Position numbers and translations under genes: made by a program | The notes under the pieces: model-generated | Databases searched by the model: none | What the model saw: only the letters and a program-made list of their open reading frames with translations | What the model was told of the DNA's origin: nothing | Shown: positions 54,009 to 62,990 of the stretch, one piece after another | Layout of the letters: each line of letters opens with the position of its first letter | Position numbering within the stretch: the stretch's first letter is position 1 | Assembly (NCBI GenBank): GCA_017940185.1 | Contig: JAGAZE010000027.1 | Coordinates: forward strand, 31,821-95,820 | DNA: 64,000 bases | Source of the DNA: Bacteroidaceae bacterium | GTDB lineage: Bacteria > Bacteroidota > Bacteroidia > Bacteroidales > Bacteroidaceae | Direction of reading: 5' to 3'

Positions 54009-55835
54009 ATGTCAATCGAACAACAACTCACGCAAGCCATCGGCAACGCCGTTGCAGTGCTCTACGGACAGCAAGTGCCCGAGAAGATGCTGCAAGTACA
54101 GAAAACAAAGTCGGAATTCGAGGGCAACCTCACCCTCGTGGTGTTCCCCTTGCTGCGCATCTCCAGGCAGAAACCCGAAGATACGGCTACCGCCATCGGT
54201 CAATGGCTCGTCGACAACTGCCCGCTGGTGTCGGCATTCAACGTCGTGAAGGGATTTCTCAACCTCGTGATAGGCGACGACGCCTGGCTGCAACTGCTGC
54301 AGACTATTGACGACGAAACCCACTTCGGCTACCAGAACCCGCTTGGACAGGCAGCCGCTGAGGCACCGCTGGCCATGGTGGAATACTCTTCGCCCAACAC
54401 CAACAAGCCGCTCCACCTCGGACATGTGCGCAACAACCTGCTCGGATGGAGCCTGGCACAGATACTCTCCGCCTGCGGCTACCGCGTGGTGAAGACCAAC
54501 ATCGTCAACGACCGGGGTATACACATCTGCAAGTCGATGCTCGCATGGCAGAAGTGGGGCAACGGAGCCACACCCGAAAGCACAGGAAAGAAGGGCGACC
54601 ACCTCATAGGCGACTACTATGTGGAGTTCGACAAGCACTACCGCGAAGAGGTGCGTCAGCTCAAGGCGCAACTCATCAGCAGTGGGGTAGGGGAGGAGGA
54701 AGCCGAAGCCCGGGCTAAAAATGAAGCACCCCTCATGCAGGAAGCACACGACATGCTGGTGAAGTGGGAACAGGGCGATGCCGAGGTGCGTGCGCTGTGG
54801 AAGAAGATGAACGACTGGGTCTATGCAGGCTTCGACGAGACCTACCAGGCGCTGGGCGTAGCCTTCGACAAGATATACTACGAGAGCGACACCTACCTCG
54901 TAGGCAAGCAGAAGGTGGAAGAAGGACTGGCAAAGGGACTCTTCTACCGCAAGGACGACGGCAGCGTGTGGGCTGACCTCACAGGCGACGGACTCGACCA
55001 CAAGCTGTTGCTCCGCAGCGACGGCACAAGCGTATACATGACGCAGGATATCGGCACCGCACAGATGCGCTACGCCGACTATCCCATCAACCGCATGATC
55101 TACGTGGTGGGCAACGAGCAGAACTACCACTTCCAGGTACTCGCCCTGCTGCTCGACCGGCTCGGCTTCCCATGGGGAAAGGACATCGTGCACTTCTCCT
55201 ACGGCATGGTGGAGCTGCCCAACGGCAAGATGAAGAGTCGCGAAGGCACCGTCGTCGATGCCGACGACCTCATAGAAGGAATGGTGGCAGAAGCACTGCA
55301 GACAAGCGAAGAACTGGGCAAATTCAACGACATGACGCCCGAAGAGCGCAGAGAGATAGCACGCATCGTAGGACTGGGAGCACTGAAATACTTCATCCTC
55401 AAGGTCGACGCACGCAAAAACATGACCTTCAACCCCGAAGAGAGCATCGACTTCAACGGCAACACCGGACCCTTCATACAATATACCTACGCACGCATAC
55501 GCTCCATACTGCGCAAGGCAGAGGAAGAAAATACCGGCAACGCCATCCATACTGCTCCCGCATCGCTCAACGACAAGGAAATAGCACTCATACAGAAGCT
55601 CAACGACTTCCCGGCAGTTGTGCAACAGGCAGGCAACGACTTCGCACCAAGCGTCATAGCCAACTACTGCTACGAGCTCACAAAGGCATTCAACCAGTTC
55701 TACCACGACTACAGCATCCTCAATGCCGACACCGAAGAGCAGAAAGCCTTCCGCCTGAAGCTGGCCGCCAACGTGGCAAAGGTGATACGACTCGCCATGC
55801 AACTGCTCGGCATAGAAGTGCCCGAAAGAATGTAA
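54009..55835 (+). CDS. argS: Arginyl-tRNA synthetase
   Basis: A 608-residue class I synthetase. An N-terminal tRNA D-loop-recognition domain (about 1-115) leads to the HIGH box SSPNTNKPLHLGHVRNNLLG. The KMSKS equivalent is GKMKSREGTVVDADDL. The C-terminal anticodon-binding helical domain ends IRLAMQLLGIEVPERM, as expected. Met at 54009 is chosen over an in-frame Met at 53979 that would add ten residues. GC-rich codon use returns here, in contrast to the restriction gene before it. Confidence 0.97.
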   Translation: MSIEQQLTQAIGNAVAVLYGQQVPEKMLQVQKTKSEFEGNLTLVVFPLLRISRQKPEDTATAIGQWLVDNCPLVSAFNVVKGFLNLVIGDDAWLQLLQTIDDETHFGYQNPLGQAAAEAPLAMVEYSSPNTNKPLHLGHVRNNLLGWSLAQILSACGYRVVKTNIVNDRGIHICKSMLAWQKWGNGATPESTGKKGDHLIGDYYVEFDKHYREEVRQLKAQLISSGVGEEEAEARAKNEAPLMQEAHDMLVKWEQGDAEVRALWKKMNDWVYAGFDETYQALGVAFDKIYYESDTYLVGKQKVEEGLAKGLFYRKDDGSVWADLTGDGLDHKLLLRSDGTSVYMTQDIGTAQMRYADYPINRMIYVVGNEQNYHFQVLALLLDRLGFPWGKDIVHFSYGMVELPNGKMKSREGTVVDADDLIEGMVAEALQTSEELGKFNDMTPEERREIARIVGLGALKYFILKVDARKNMTFNPEESIDFNGNTGPFIQYTYARIRSILRKAEEENTGNAIHTAPASLNDKEIALIQKLNDFPAVVQQAGNDFAPSVIANYCYELTKAFNQFYHDYSILNADTEEQKAFRLKLAANVAKVIRLAMQLLGIEVPERM

Positions 55836-55983
55836 CGCTTGGAATCAGAAAATAATTAAAGGCGCATTCTCCTTTCACATCTGATTATAAGCAATGAGAA
55901 CATTCAGACGATTTAGAAAAGCCTATGTCTCAATCCTAAAACATAATATTAAAGTCCTGAATGAAAGTGGTTGTTTCAACACG

Positions 55984-56457
55984 ATGAAAAAGACCTCTCT
56001 CCCCCCCCCACCTCCCGACTGGCGCACAGACACCGTCCTGCCACTCCATCCCGATGTGCTTGCCGACGCATGGGCTGTCGATGCTGCCTGCTCGGGAAAC
56101 CCCGGACCCATGGAATATCAAGGCATCGACCTGCAGACGGGCGCGCAGGTGTTCCACTATGGCCCACTGCACGGCACTAACAACATCGGCGAATTTCTCG
56201 CCATCGTACATGCGCTCGCCCTCATGGAGCAGAAGGGCATACGCAAGACGCTCTACACCGACAGCAACACTGCGCTCACATGGGTGCGACGCCGCCAATG
56301 TAAGACAAAACTGGAACGCACGCCGAGCACAGCAAAGCTCTACGAACTCATACAGCGTGCCGAAGCGTGGCTGCGCACACACACCGTCAGCTCACCCGTC
56401 GTGCATTGGGACACCAAGAAGTGGGGAGAGATACCCGCCGACTTCGGAAGAAAATAA
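55984..56457 (+). CDS. Ribonuclease H family protein
   Basis: A 157-residue RNase H that cleaves RNA in RNA-DNA hybrids. The first catalytic Asp is in AWAVDAACSGNPGPMEYQG, the Glu is in NNIGEFLAIVHAL, the next Asp is in TLYTDSNTALTWV, and the final Asp is in EIPADFGRK. The N-terminus carries a Pro-rich start (PPPPPDWR) before the domain. Met at 55984 is used; an in-frame start at 55894 would add 30 residues with no match to the family. It is preceded by an AT-rich spacer after argS. Confidence 0.9.
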   Translation: MKKTSLPPPPPDWRTDTVLPLHPDVLADAWAVDAACSGNPGPMEYQGIDLQTGAQVFHYGPLHGTNNIGEFLAIVHALALMEQKGIRKTLYTDSNTALTWVRRRQCKTKLERTPSTAKLYELIQRAEAWLRTHTVSSPVVHWDTKKWGEIPADFGRK

Positions 56458-56469
56458 CGATTACAGACC

Positions 56470-56529
56470 AAAGTCGACGAGATTGGTCAGCAAAGTCGAC
56501 GAGATTGGTCAGCAAAGTCGACGAGATTG
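56470..56529. repeat. 22-bp tandem repeat after the RNase H gene
   Basis: AAAGTCGACGAGATTGG followed by TCAGC forms a 22-base unit, present at 56470, 56492 and 56514 (the last copy cut to 16 bases). Copies are identical where they overlap. Each contains the palindrome GTCGAC. Confidence 0.92.
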
Positions 56530-56580
56530 AATAGGGAGCATAGCCCATCTATTTCCCGAATGGGCTACGTTGAAAATGCA

Positions 56581-56617
56581 AAATCAGTGATATTGGTAAC
56601 TAATATCGCTGATTTTT
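56581..56617. terminator. Palindromic element, probable bidirectional terminator
   Basis: AAATCAGTGATATT (56581-56594) pairs with AATATCGCTGATTT (56602-56615), one T-G wobble, followed by T's to 56617. It is related to the element at 9276-9332 and, like it, sits between convergent genes. Confidence 0.75.
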
Positions 56618-56684
56618 CATTGTGGTCGGGCTATGCCGCCCTTGTTGTCGGGCTGTCGTTGAAGTCTTGCCTTGGCTTGTGCGG

Positions 56685-57602
56685 TCAGTATTCCACGTAG
56701 GGTTCCAGCCGTTCGAGGATGTCGGGTGTGAAGTCGCGCAGCAGTTGCAGTTGTTGCAGGTTGCTGATGGGGCCTTTCAGTCGGCGATAGTCTACGATGG
56801 CTTTGGCGCGGTGGAAGTTGATGTAGGGATGTTGCTGCAGTTGGCGCAGTGTGGCAGTGTTGATGTTGATTTTCTTCAGCGCTATGTCGTCCACTGCCAT
56901 AAATGCGAGGGCATTGACAGGAAATCCCTCCAGGTCCTTGAGCTGTTCGCGGCTGTGAAATCCTCCTATGAGTTGGCGGTATGCCACGATGCGCCGCGCC
57001 CAGTAGGAGCCTATGCCCGGCACGCGCTGCAGCAGTGTGGTATCGGCGTGGTTGAGCGGGATGGTTTCGCCTGCCAGCAGTTTCCTGGGGCGCTGTGGCG
57101 TGCTGTCGGAGGGTTCACGCGTCGCGCGCTCCTTCACCAGCGAGGCGGCCGGAGCATAGTCGGGCGATATCTGTATGTAGGGCTCCAGTTCGCGATAGGT
57201 CTTGGCGTCGAGGCCGTAGAGACGTGCAAAGTCTTCTTTCTTGCGATATACGCCGCCGGCAGCGCGGTATTTGTAGATGTTGCGCACCTGCCACGGGCGC
57301 AGACCCAGCCGCAGCAGCTGTGTGCTGTCGGCACTGTTGGGGTCGAAGGCGAAGCGCTCTACGCGCCGTCCGCCCGTATAATAGTAGCGCGGCGGCGGCG
57401 CATGGCGACTATAGCCCCTGCGTGCCTGATAGCGTCGGTTGTCGTAGTGTGAAGCCTGCAGTGTATCGGCAGCGGTAGGCGAAGCGGTGTGGCTGCTGCG
57501 GCCCAGGGTGAGAAACAGCAGTGTGGCGACGCCCAGCACCAATAAGAGGAGGAGTAACACACGGCGGTCGGAACGCTGGAAGTAGAAAAATTCGCGCCAC
57601 AT
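56685..57602 (-). CDS. Helix-hairpin-helix protein, ComEA-like, membrane-anchored
   Basis: A 305-residue protein with a single N-terminal membrane segment (about 15-35) and an extracytoplasmic or periplasmic part containing three helix-hairpin-helix-type segments: FDPNSADSTQLLRLGLRPWQ, IPLNHADTTLLQRVPGIGSY and ININTATLRQLQQHPYINFH. This is the pattern of ComEA-family non-specific DNA-binding proteins, widespread in Bacteroidetes with unproved function, possibly in DNA uptake or binding. It starts 1 nt after the NSS transporter stop, so the two are tightly coupled. It ends the minus-strand series before the terminator at 56581. Confidence 0.88.
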   Translation of the reverse strand: MWREFFYFQRSDRRVLLLLLLVLGVATLLFLTLGRSSHTASPTAADTLQASHYDNRRYQARRGYSRHAPPPRYYYTGGRRVERFAFDPNSADSTQLLRLGLRPWQVRNIYKYRAAGGVYRKKEDFARLYGLDAKTYRELEPYIQISPDYAPAASLVKERATREPSDSTPQRPRKLLAGETIPLNHADTTLLQRVPGIGSYWARRIVAYRQLIGGFHSREQLKDLEGFPVNALAFMAVDDIALKKININTATLRQLQQHPYINFHRAKAIVDYRRLKGPISNLQQLQLLRDFTPDILERLEPYVEY

Positions 57603-57603
57603 G

Positions 57604-58965
57604 TCAGAACACGCCCAGCTGATGCAAGAAGATGACGAGTATGCTCAGCGGACACACGAAACGTATGAGGAAGAGATAGATGCCGAAGAGTGTGCCGCGC
57701 AGCGTGCCATAGTTGGTGAACTCCTCGCGTACAATCTGTTTCGGCACATACCACCCGAGGAAGAGACAGGTGAGCAGTCCGCCCAGCGGCAGCAGTATCT
57801 GTCCCGTAAGGAAGTCGAACAGGCTGAAGAGCGACTGGCCGAAGAGCGACAAAGCATCGACGGCTCCCATCGACAGCGAGCAGAAGGCCCCCAGCACACA
57901 GGCGATGACAGTGACGATGGCGGAGGCGCGCTGCCTGCTCATCTTCCACTGCTCGTGCAGGAAGGCTGTGGCCACCTCATGCAGCGACATGAGCGAAGTG
58001 AGAGCGGCTACGGAAAGCAGAGTGTAGAACAAGATGCTCACCACGTAGCCCACGGCTGCCACGCTGCCGAAAGCTTGCTGAAAGACGTTGGGCAGCGTGA
58101 TGAAGATGAGCGACGGGCCGCTGTCGGGGTGTACACCCACCGAGAACGCCGCCGGAAAAATCATCAAGCCTGCCAGAATGGCAATCATGGAGTCGACCAG
58201 CGAGATTTGCACCGCCGACTTCATGAGATGCGTGTCGCGCGAATAGTACGACGCATAGGTGACGATGCATCCCATACCGATGCTGAGCGAGTAGAACGAC
58301 TGTCCCAGTGCGCCCAGCAGGGCATTGCTGTCGAGCTTGGAGAAGTCGGGTTTCAGCATGAAACTGATGCCCTCGCCGGCACCGGGCAGCATACACGAAG
58401 CCACCACAATGATGAGCAGCAGCACAAACAATGTGGGCATGAGCAGCTTCGAAGCCCGCTCAATGCCCTTCTCCACACCGCGAACGATGATGAAGTGGGT
58501 GGCACACAGTATTATCACCGTCCACACGATGGGCTGCCACGTGCCGGTGGAGAAGTCGGTGAAGTACTGGCTGACGGCTTCTTTGTCGCCTGTGAGCTGT
58601 CCGGTGGCGCTGCCGAAGATGTATTGCAGGCACCAACCCGAAACCACGGCATAGTAGCCCATGATGAGAAAGCCTGTAATCACGCCTACCAGGCCGATAT
58701 ACTTCCACGCTGTGCCGTTGGCCAGCTTTGAATAAGCCCCGTAGGAATTGGCTGCGCCGCGCCGCCCGATGATAAACTCGCTGACCAGACAGGGTATGCC
58801 CAGCAGCAGCACACAGGCGAAGTACACCATGATAAAGGCAGCGCCGCCATGCTCGCCCGCCATGTAGGGGAAACGCCAGATGTTGCCCAAGCCCACGGCC
58901 GAACCTGCCGTGGCAAGGATAATGCCGAGCTTGCTGCCGAAGTTGGCACGTGTGTGATGTTTCAT
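57604..58965 (-). CDS. Sodium-dependent neurotransmitter-symporter family (NSS/SNF) transporter
   Basis: A 453-residue inner-membrane protein with about 11-12 hydrophobic segments. The NSS signature is GSAVGLGNIWRFPYMAGEHG at residues 16-35, the unwound part of TM1 that binds Na+ and substrate in LeuT; GPSLIFITLPNVF and a Ser/Thr-rich TM8 are also present. Bacterial NSS members carry amino acids; the substrate cannot be fixed from sequence. It lies 25 nt after the beta-barrel gene and 1 nt before the HhH gene. Confidence 0.93.
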   Translation of the reverse strand: MKHHTRANFGSKLGIILATAGSAVGLGNIWRFPYMAGEHGGAAFIMVYFACVLLLGIPCLVSEFIIGRRGAANSYGAYSKLANGTAWKYIGLVGVITGFLIMGYYAVVSGWCLQYIFGSATGQLTGDKEAVSQYFTDFSTGTWQPIVWTVIILCATHFIIVRGVEKGIERASKLLMPTLFVLLLIIVVASCMLPGAGEGISFMLKPDFSKLDSNALLGALGQSFYSLSIGMGCIVTYASYYSRDTHLMKSAVQISLVDSMIAILAGLMIFPAAFSVGVHPDSGPSLIFITLPNVFQQAFGSVAAVGYVVSILFYTLLSVAALTSLMSLHEVATAFLHEQWKMSRQRASAIVTVIACVLGAFCSLSMGAVDALSLFGQSLFSLFDFLTGQILLPLGGLLTCLFLGWYVPKQIVREEFTNYGTLRGTLFGIYLFLIRFVCPLSILVIFLHQLGVF

Positions 58966-58990
58966 AGTATGGAGGGGTTTGCTGATAAGG

Positions 58991-59656
58991 TCAGTGGCCT
59001 ATCTCGGGCAGGTGGAATTTAGATTCAGGCTTCTTGTTCTTGAAGATGCCGCACTTAATCTTATATCCCAGCGACACCATCAGCGCATTGAGATGCTGTT
59101 CCTTACTGTCGCTCAGCACCGTCAGGCCGAAGTTGTAGTGTACGTCGAGCATCAGAGGGCCGAAGTCGTAACTCGCACCCACGGGGATGCTGGCCCACGA
59201 GTTGTTGGAAGTGCCGTAGTGGTGCTTCTTGTCGTTACCGCCATTGAGACGGAAACCAAACTGAAAGCCCGTCATCACCGACAGATTTTTCACCGGATGC
59301 CACACCATCTGCAGTGGGATGTTCAGATAGGGCATCACCCAGTCGTGGCGCTCGCTATACACCTTGTAGGTGTCTAACCGGCCTGCTATCTGTTGGTATT
59401 CTACTGAGGCGGCATCCTTGGCACCCAGAGAGGCGAAGTAGAGACCTGCACGGAAGCCCCAAGGACCTTTGAGATCGGCGTCGAAGTCGACACCCGCCAT
59501 AAAGCCCGGGCGCATCTTGGCATCCACGGCCTTGCCGGTCATCGTGGAAAAGGTGACACCGGCGCGCGGAATAATGTAGTAGTAGTTTTTTTCTTCTTCT
59601 TGTGCCGATACGCACAATGGAAGGAAAAGCAGAGTGAGAAGGATGAAGTGTTTCAT
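58991..59656 (-). CDS. Outer-membrane beta-barrel protein (porin family, PorT-like)
   Basis: A 221-residue outer-membrane protein with signal peptide MKHFILLTLLFLPLCVSAQ and about eight amphipathic strands, including GVTFSTMTGKAVDAKMRPGF, WGFRAGLYFASLGAK, YLNIPLQMVWHP and PVGASYDFGPLMLDVHYNFG. This is the PF13568 type of eight-stranded barrel common in Bacteroidetes; PorT of the T9SS is one member, but this protein cannot be assigned to it. It begins 15 nt after the ABC ATPase gene. It resembles the barrel gene at 62991 in strand pattern. Confidence 0.85.
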   Translation of the reverse strand: MKHFILLTLLFLPLCVSAQEEEKNYYYIIPRAGVTFSTMTGKAVDAKMRPGFMAGVDFDADLKGPWGFRAGLYFASLGAKDAASVEYQQIAGRLDTYKVYSERHDWVMPYLNIPLQMVWHPVKNLSVMTGFQFGFRLNGGNDKKHHYGTSNNSWASIPVGASYDFGPLMLDVHYNFGLTVLSDSKEQHLNALMVSLGYKIKCGIFKNKKPESKFHLPEIGH

Positions 59657-59671
59657 GACTGCGATAGTTTT

Positions 59672-60439
59672 TTATGTTACGTGTATCTGCATGTGCTGTG
59701 TATCGAAGCGTATGCCCCGGCCGTCGAGGAAGGTGTTGAGCTGTCCTCCCTGTGCCAGCTCTTGCGGTGTGCCCTCCCACAGATGTCCGTCCATCATCAG
59801 CCACAGGCGGTCGGCGAGTTGCAGGGCCAGCTCCACATCGTGGGTGGAAAGCAGGATGGCCTTGCCCTGCTCGTGGCTGAGGCGGCGCAGCATCTGCAAT
59901 GTGTCTACCTTGCTCGGGTAGTCGAGGAAGGCGGTGGGCTCGTCCAGCAGTATATAGGGTGTATGCTGTGCCAGTGCCTTGGCTATCATCGCCTTCTGCC
60001 GTTCGCCGTCGGAGAGGGTGTGCAGCATCCTGTCGGCCAGGTGGCTGATGCCTGCATGCTGCATGCTGTCGGCCACCACCTGTGCATCGTCCCGGCTCAG
60101 CGTGCCCCAGAAGTTGGTGTAGGGGCTGCGCCCTATGCCCACCAAGTCGCGCACGCTGATGTTGGCCACCTGCACGCGTGCCGTGAGCACCACGCTGACC
60201 AGACGTGCCAGCTGTTGCGGCCGCAGTGCGGCAAGGTCGTGCCCTCCGATGCTGATGCTGCCCTGCAGCGGAGGCTGAAAGGCGGAGAGCGTGCGCATGA
60301 GCGTCGACTTGCCGGTGCCGTTGGGACCGATGAGGCACACCAGCTGCCCCTCGGCGAGGGTGGTGTCGATGTCGGCACATACTGTGCGCGGTGCCTCACC
60401 GCGCTGACGGTAGCCTATATATATATGGTGTATCTGCAC
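59672..60439 (-). CDS. ABC transporter ATP-binding protein, FecE/BtuD type
   Basis: A 255-residue ATPase subunit of the iron-chelate/cobalamin class. Walker A is GPNGTGKSTLMR, the signature is LSDGERQK (Asp in place of the usual Gly), Walker B is YILLDEPTAFLDYP and the H-loop is STHDVELAL. The start is GTG at 60439; no ATG in frame lies closer to family N-termini. No FecCD-type permease or binding protein is adjacent, which is unusual for this class. It sits in a run with the beta-barrel and NSS genes (15-nt gap) and 45 nt after the NfnAB-like gene. Confidence 0.87.
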   Translation of the reverse strand: MQIHHIYIGYRQRGEAPRTVCADIDTTLAEGQLVCLIGPNGTGKSTLMRTLSAFQPPLQGSISIGGHDLAALRPQQLARLVSVVLTARVQVANISVRDLVGIGRSPYTNFWGTLSRDDAQVVADSMQHAGISHLADRMLHTLSDGERQKAMIAKALAQHTPYILLDEPTAFLDYPSKVDTLQMLRRLSHEQGKAILLSTHDVELALQLADRLWLMMDGHLWEGTPQELAQGGQLNTFLDGRGIRFDTQHMQIHVT

Positions 60440-60484
60440 AGCGCGCTTGTATATGGCACAGTCGTCAAGTGTATCTCTGCGTGC

Positions 60485-62860
60485 TTATGCTCTCAGCTTG
60501 GCATCCATGTTGGCTGCCGCCTTGCGTCCGTCGCCCATGGCGAGGATGACGGTGGCACCGCCACGCACAATGTCGCCGCCGGCGAAGAGCATGCCGTGCG
60601 AACTCTCCATCTGCTCGTCGACGGCAATGGTGTTCTTGCGGCCCAGTTCCAGTCCTGCGACGCTCTTGGGTACCAGTGGGTTGGGCGATACGCCTACTGC
60701 CACTACCACTTGGTCGACATCAATGGTCACCGTCTGTCCCTCAATGGGTTCGGGACGGCGGCGTCCGCTCTCGTCGGGCTCGCCCAGGCGCATCACTTGG
60801 AGCACAGCTCCGCATACAGCCCCCTTGTCGTCGGCCAGGTATTCTATGGGATTGTGCAGTGTGAGGAAGCGTATGCCCTCTTCCTTGGCGTGCTTCACCT
60901 CCTCGATACGTGCGGGCATCTCCTCCTCGCTGCGTCGATAGACGAGCGTCACCTCTGCGCCGAGACGGCGTGCGGTGCGTGCAGAGTCCATGGCGGTATT
61001 GCCGCCGCCCACCACGAGTACCTTCTTGCCGAAGTGTACGGGGGTGTCGCTGTCCTTGCTGGCTGCATCCATGAGGTTGACACGGGTGAGATATTCGTTC
61101 GACGACATGATGTTGAGTGCATTCTCGCCCTTGATGTCCATGAAGTTGGGCAGTCCGGCTCCCGATGCAACGAATATGCCGCGATAGCCTTCGGCTTCCA
61201 GCTCGTCGATGGTAATGGTTTTGCCCACGATGGTGTCGGTGTGGAACTGCACGCCGAGCTTGCTGAGTGTTTCTATCTCTACATCAACGATACGGTTGGG
61301 CAGTCGGAATTCGGGAATGCCGTATTTCAGCACGCCGCCAATCTCGTGCAGTGCTTCAAACACGGTCACCTCATATCCTTTCTTTATCATGTCGCCTGCA
61401 AACGACAGTCCGGCGGGGCCTGAGCCTACTACAGCCACCTTCATGCCGTTGGCAGGTGCTTTCTCGGGCAGTGTGGCTTTGCCGCTCTCGCGCTCATAGT
61501 CGGCGGCGAAGCGCTCCAGATAGCCGATGGCCACGGCGGGCTCGTTCATCTTGAGGTGAATGCAGCGGCTCTCGCACTGTTTCTCCTGCGGACATACGCG
61601 GCCACATACGGCGGGGAGTGCAGAGGTGTGCTTCAGCACACGGGCGGCATCGAGGAAGTGGCCGCGCTCAATGTTCTTAATGAAGGAGGGTATCTCGATG
61701 TTGACGGGGCAGCCTTCCATGCACGATGGCTTGCCACAGTCGAGACAGCGCTTGGCTTCCTGCATGGCCATCTCAGCCGTCAGGCCCTGGTTGACTTCTT
61801 CCAGTCGTGTGGTGGCGCGATAGTCGGCGTCGAGCTCAGGCATCACCACGCGTGGTATCTGTGTGCGCTCTTTGGGCTTCATGGCCTTGCGCAGCTCGTC
61901 GCGCCAGGGTGCGTTGCGGTCGATGAGGGCGGCGAGTGGCTCGTCGGTGCTGTCGTGGGCGGCTGCGTCGCTTGCGGCAGCAGCCTGTGCCGGCTTAGCG
62001 GCGGTGGCGCATGGGGTGGATGCAGCGGCAGTGTCGCCGAGGTGGGCGAGGTAGCGTTGCATGTCTTCTTGTTCGGCTTCGCGGAAGGTGGCCATGCGCT
62101 TGAACATTTCGTCCCAGTCTACCTGATGGCCGTCAAACTCGGGGCCGTCGATGCACACAAACTTCGTCTTTCCGCCAATGGTGAGGCGGCAGGCACCGCA
62201 CATGCCCGTGCCGTCGACCATGATGGTGTTGAGCGATACGTCGGTGGGGATGTTATATTTCTGTGTGAGCAGGCACGAGAACTTCATCATAATGGGAGGG
62301 CCGATGGCCACTACGCGGTCGACATGCTCCTGCTGTATGAATTTCTCTATACCTACAGTTACCACGCCTTTTTCTCCGTAGGAACCGTCATCGGTCATGA
62401 TGATTACTTCGTCGGACACCTTGCGCACCTCGTCTTCCAGGATGATGAGATCTTTGTTGCGTCCGGCCAGCACGGAAAGCACCCTGTTGCCGGCAGCCTT
62501 CAGTGCCTTGGCGATGGGGAGCATGGGTGCCACGCCGACACCGCCGCCGGCACACACCACGGTGCCGAAGTTCTCTATATGTGTGGCATTGCCGAGCGGA
62601 CCTACCACGTCGGTGATGCTGTCGCCCTCGTTGAGTGCGCACAACTTGGCTGTGGAAGCACCCACGGCCTGCACAACGAGGGTGATGGTGCCACGCTCAG
62701 TGTCGGCATCGGCAATGGTAAGGGGAATGCGTTCCCCCTTGTCGCCTACGCGAACGATGACGAAATGACCGGCCCGACGGCTCTTGGCTATCAATGGGGC
62801 CTCTACTTCGAGAAGATATACCTTCTCGGAAAACTGCTGTTTACGAATGATCTTGTTCAT
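60485..62860 (-). CDS. Fused NfnAB-like oxidoreductase (DHODB-type subunit plus GltD-type subunit)
   Basis: A 791-residue cytosolic flavoprotein. Residues about 1-275 are a dihydroorotate-dehydrogenase electron-transfer-like subunit (FAD/NAD-binding, VVCAGGGVGVAPMLPIA) with a [2Fe-2S]-type Cys set (GTGMCGACRL, FVCIDG). An Ala-rich linker (about 285-310) joins it to a GltD-like half with two [4Fe-4S] Cys sets (CLDCGKPSCMEGCPVN; CGRVCPQEKQCESRC), FAD motif VAVVGSGPAGLSFAGD and NADPH motif VLVVGGGNTAMD. It is the fused form of NfnAB/SudAB, which couples NADH, NADPH and ferredoxin; annotation as bifunctional glutamate synthase is common, but no gltB partner is near. Confidence 0.9.
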   Translation of the reverse strand: MNKIIRKQQFSEKVYLLEVEAPLIAKSRRAGHFVIVRVGDKGERIPLTIADADTERGTITLVVQAVGASTAKLCALNEGDSITDVVGPLGNATHIENFGTVVCAGGGVGVAPMLPIAKALKAAGNRVLSVLAGRNKDLIILEDEVRKVSDEVIIMTDDGSYGEKGVVTVGIEKFIQQEHVDRVVAIGPPIMMKFSCLLTQKYNIPTDVSLNTIMVDGTGMCGACRLTIGGKTKFVCIDGPEFDGHQVDWDEMFKRMATFREAEQEDMQRYLAHLGDTAAASTPCATAAKPAQAAAASDAAAHDSTDEPLAALIDRNAPWRDELRKAMKPKERTQIPRVVMPELDADYRATTRLEEVNQGLTAEMAMQEAKRCLDCGKPSCMEGCPVNIEIPSFIKNIERGHFLDAARVLKHTSALPAVCGRVCPQEKQCESRCIHLKMNEPAVAIGYLERFAADYERESGKATLPEKAPANGMKVAVVGSGPAGLSFAGDMIKKGYEVTVFEALHEIGGVLKYGIPEFRLPNRIVDVEIETLSKLGVQFHTDTIVGKTITIDELEAEGYRGIFVASGAGLPNFMDIKGENALNIMSSNEYLTRVNLMDAASKDSDTPVHFGKKVLVVGGGNTAMDSARTARRLGAEVTLVYRRSEEEMPARIEEVKHAKEEGIRFLTLHNPIEYLADDKGAVCGAVLQVMRLGEPDESGRRRPEPIEGQTVTIDVDQVVVAVGVSPNPLVPKSVAGLELGRKNTIAVDEQMESSHGMLFAGGDIVRGGATVILAMGDGRKAAANMDAKLRA

Positions 62861-62919
62861 GATGATGACCGACTTTGGTTACAGTGCGGTGTCTTTTGTA
62901 TAGTTGAGTATTATCCCTG

Positions 62920-62927
62920 CAAAGTTA
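62920..62927 (-). promoter_or_regulatory. -7 promoter element (TAACTTTG) for the NfnAB-like gene
   Basis: The minus strand reads TAACTTTG 59 nt before the start. It is the probable promoter for the five-gene series down to 56685. Confidence 0.55.
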
Positions 62928-62990
62928 CACATTTCGTCATAACACGAGCATGCAATGGCAGAAAAACACCATCTGCACGACTGCCGCCCA

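Noticed and set aside
57601-58731. 376-residue plus-strand frame opposite the NSS transporter
   Set aside because: Highly charged, motif-free sequence antisense to a strongly conserved transporter.
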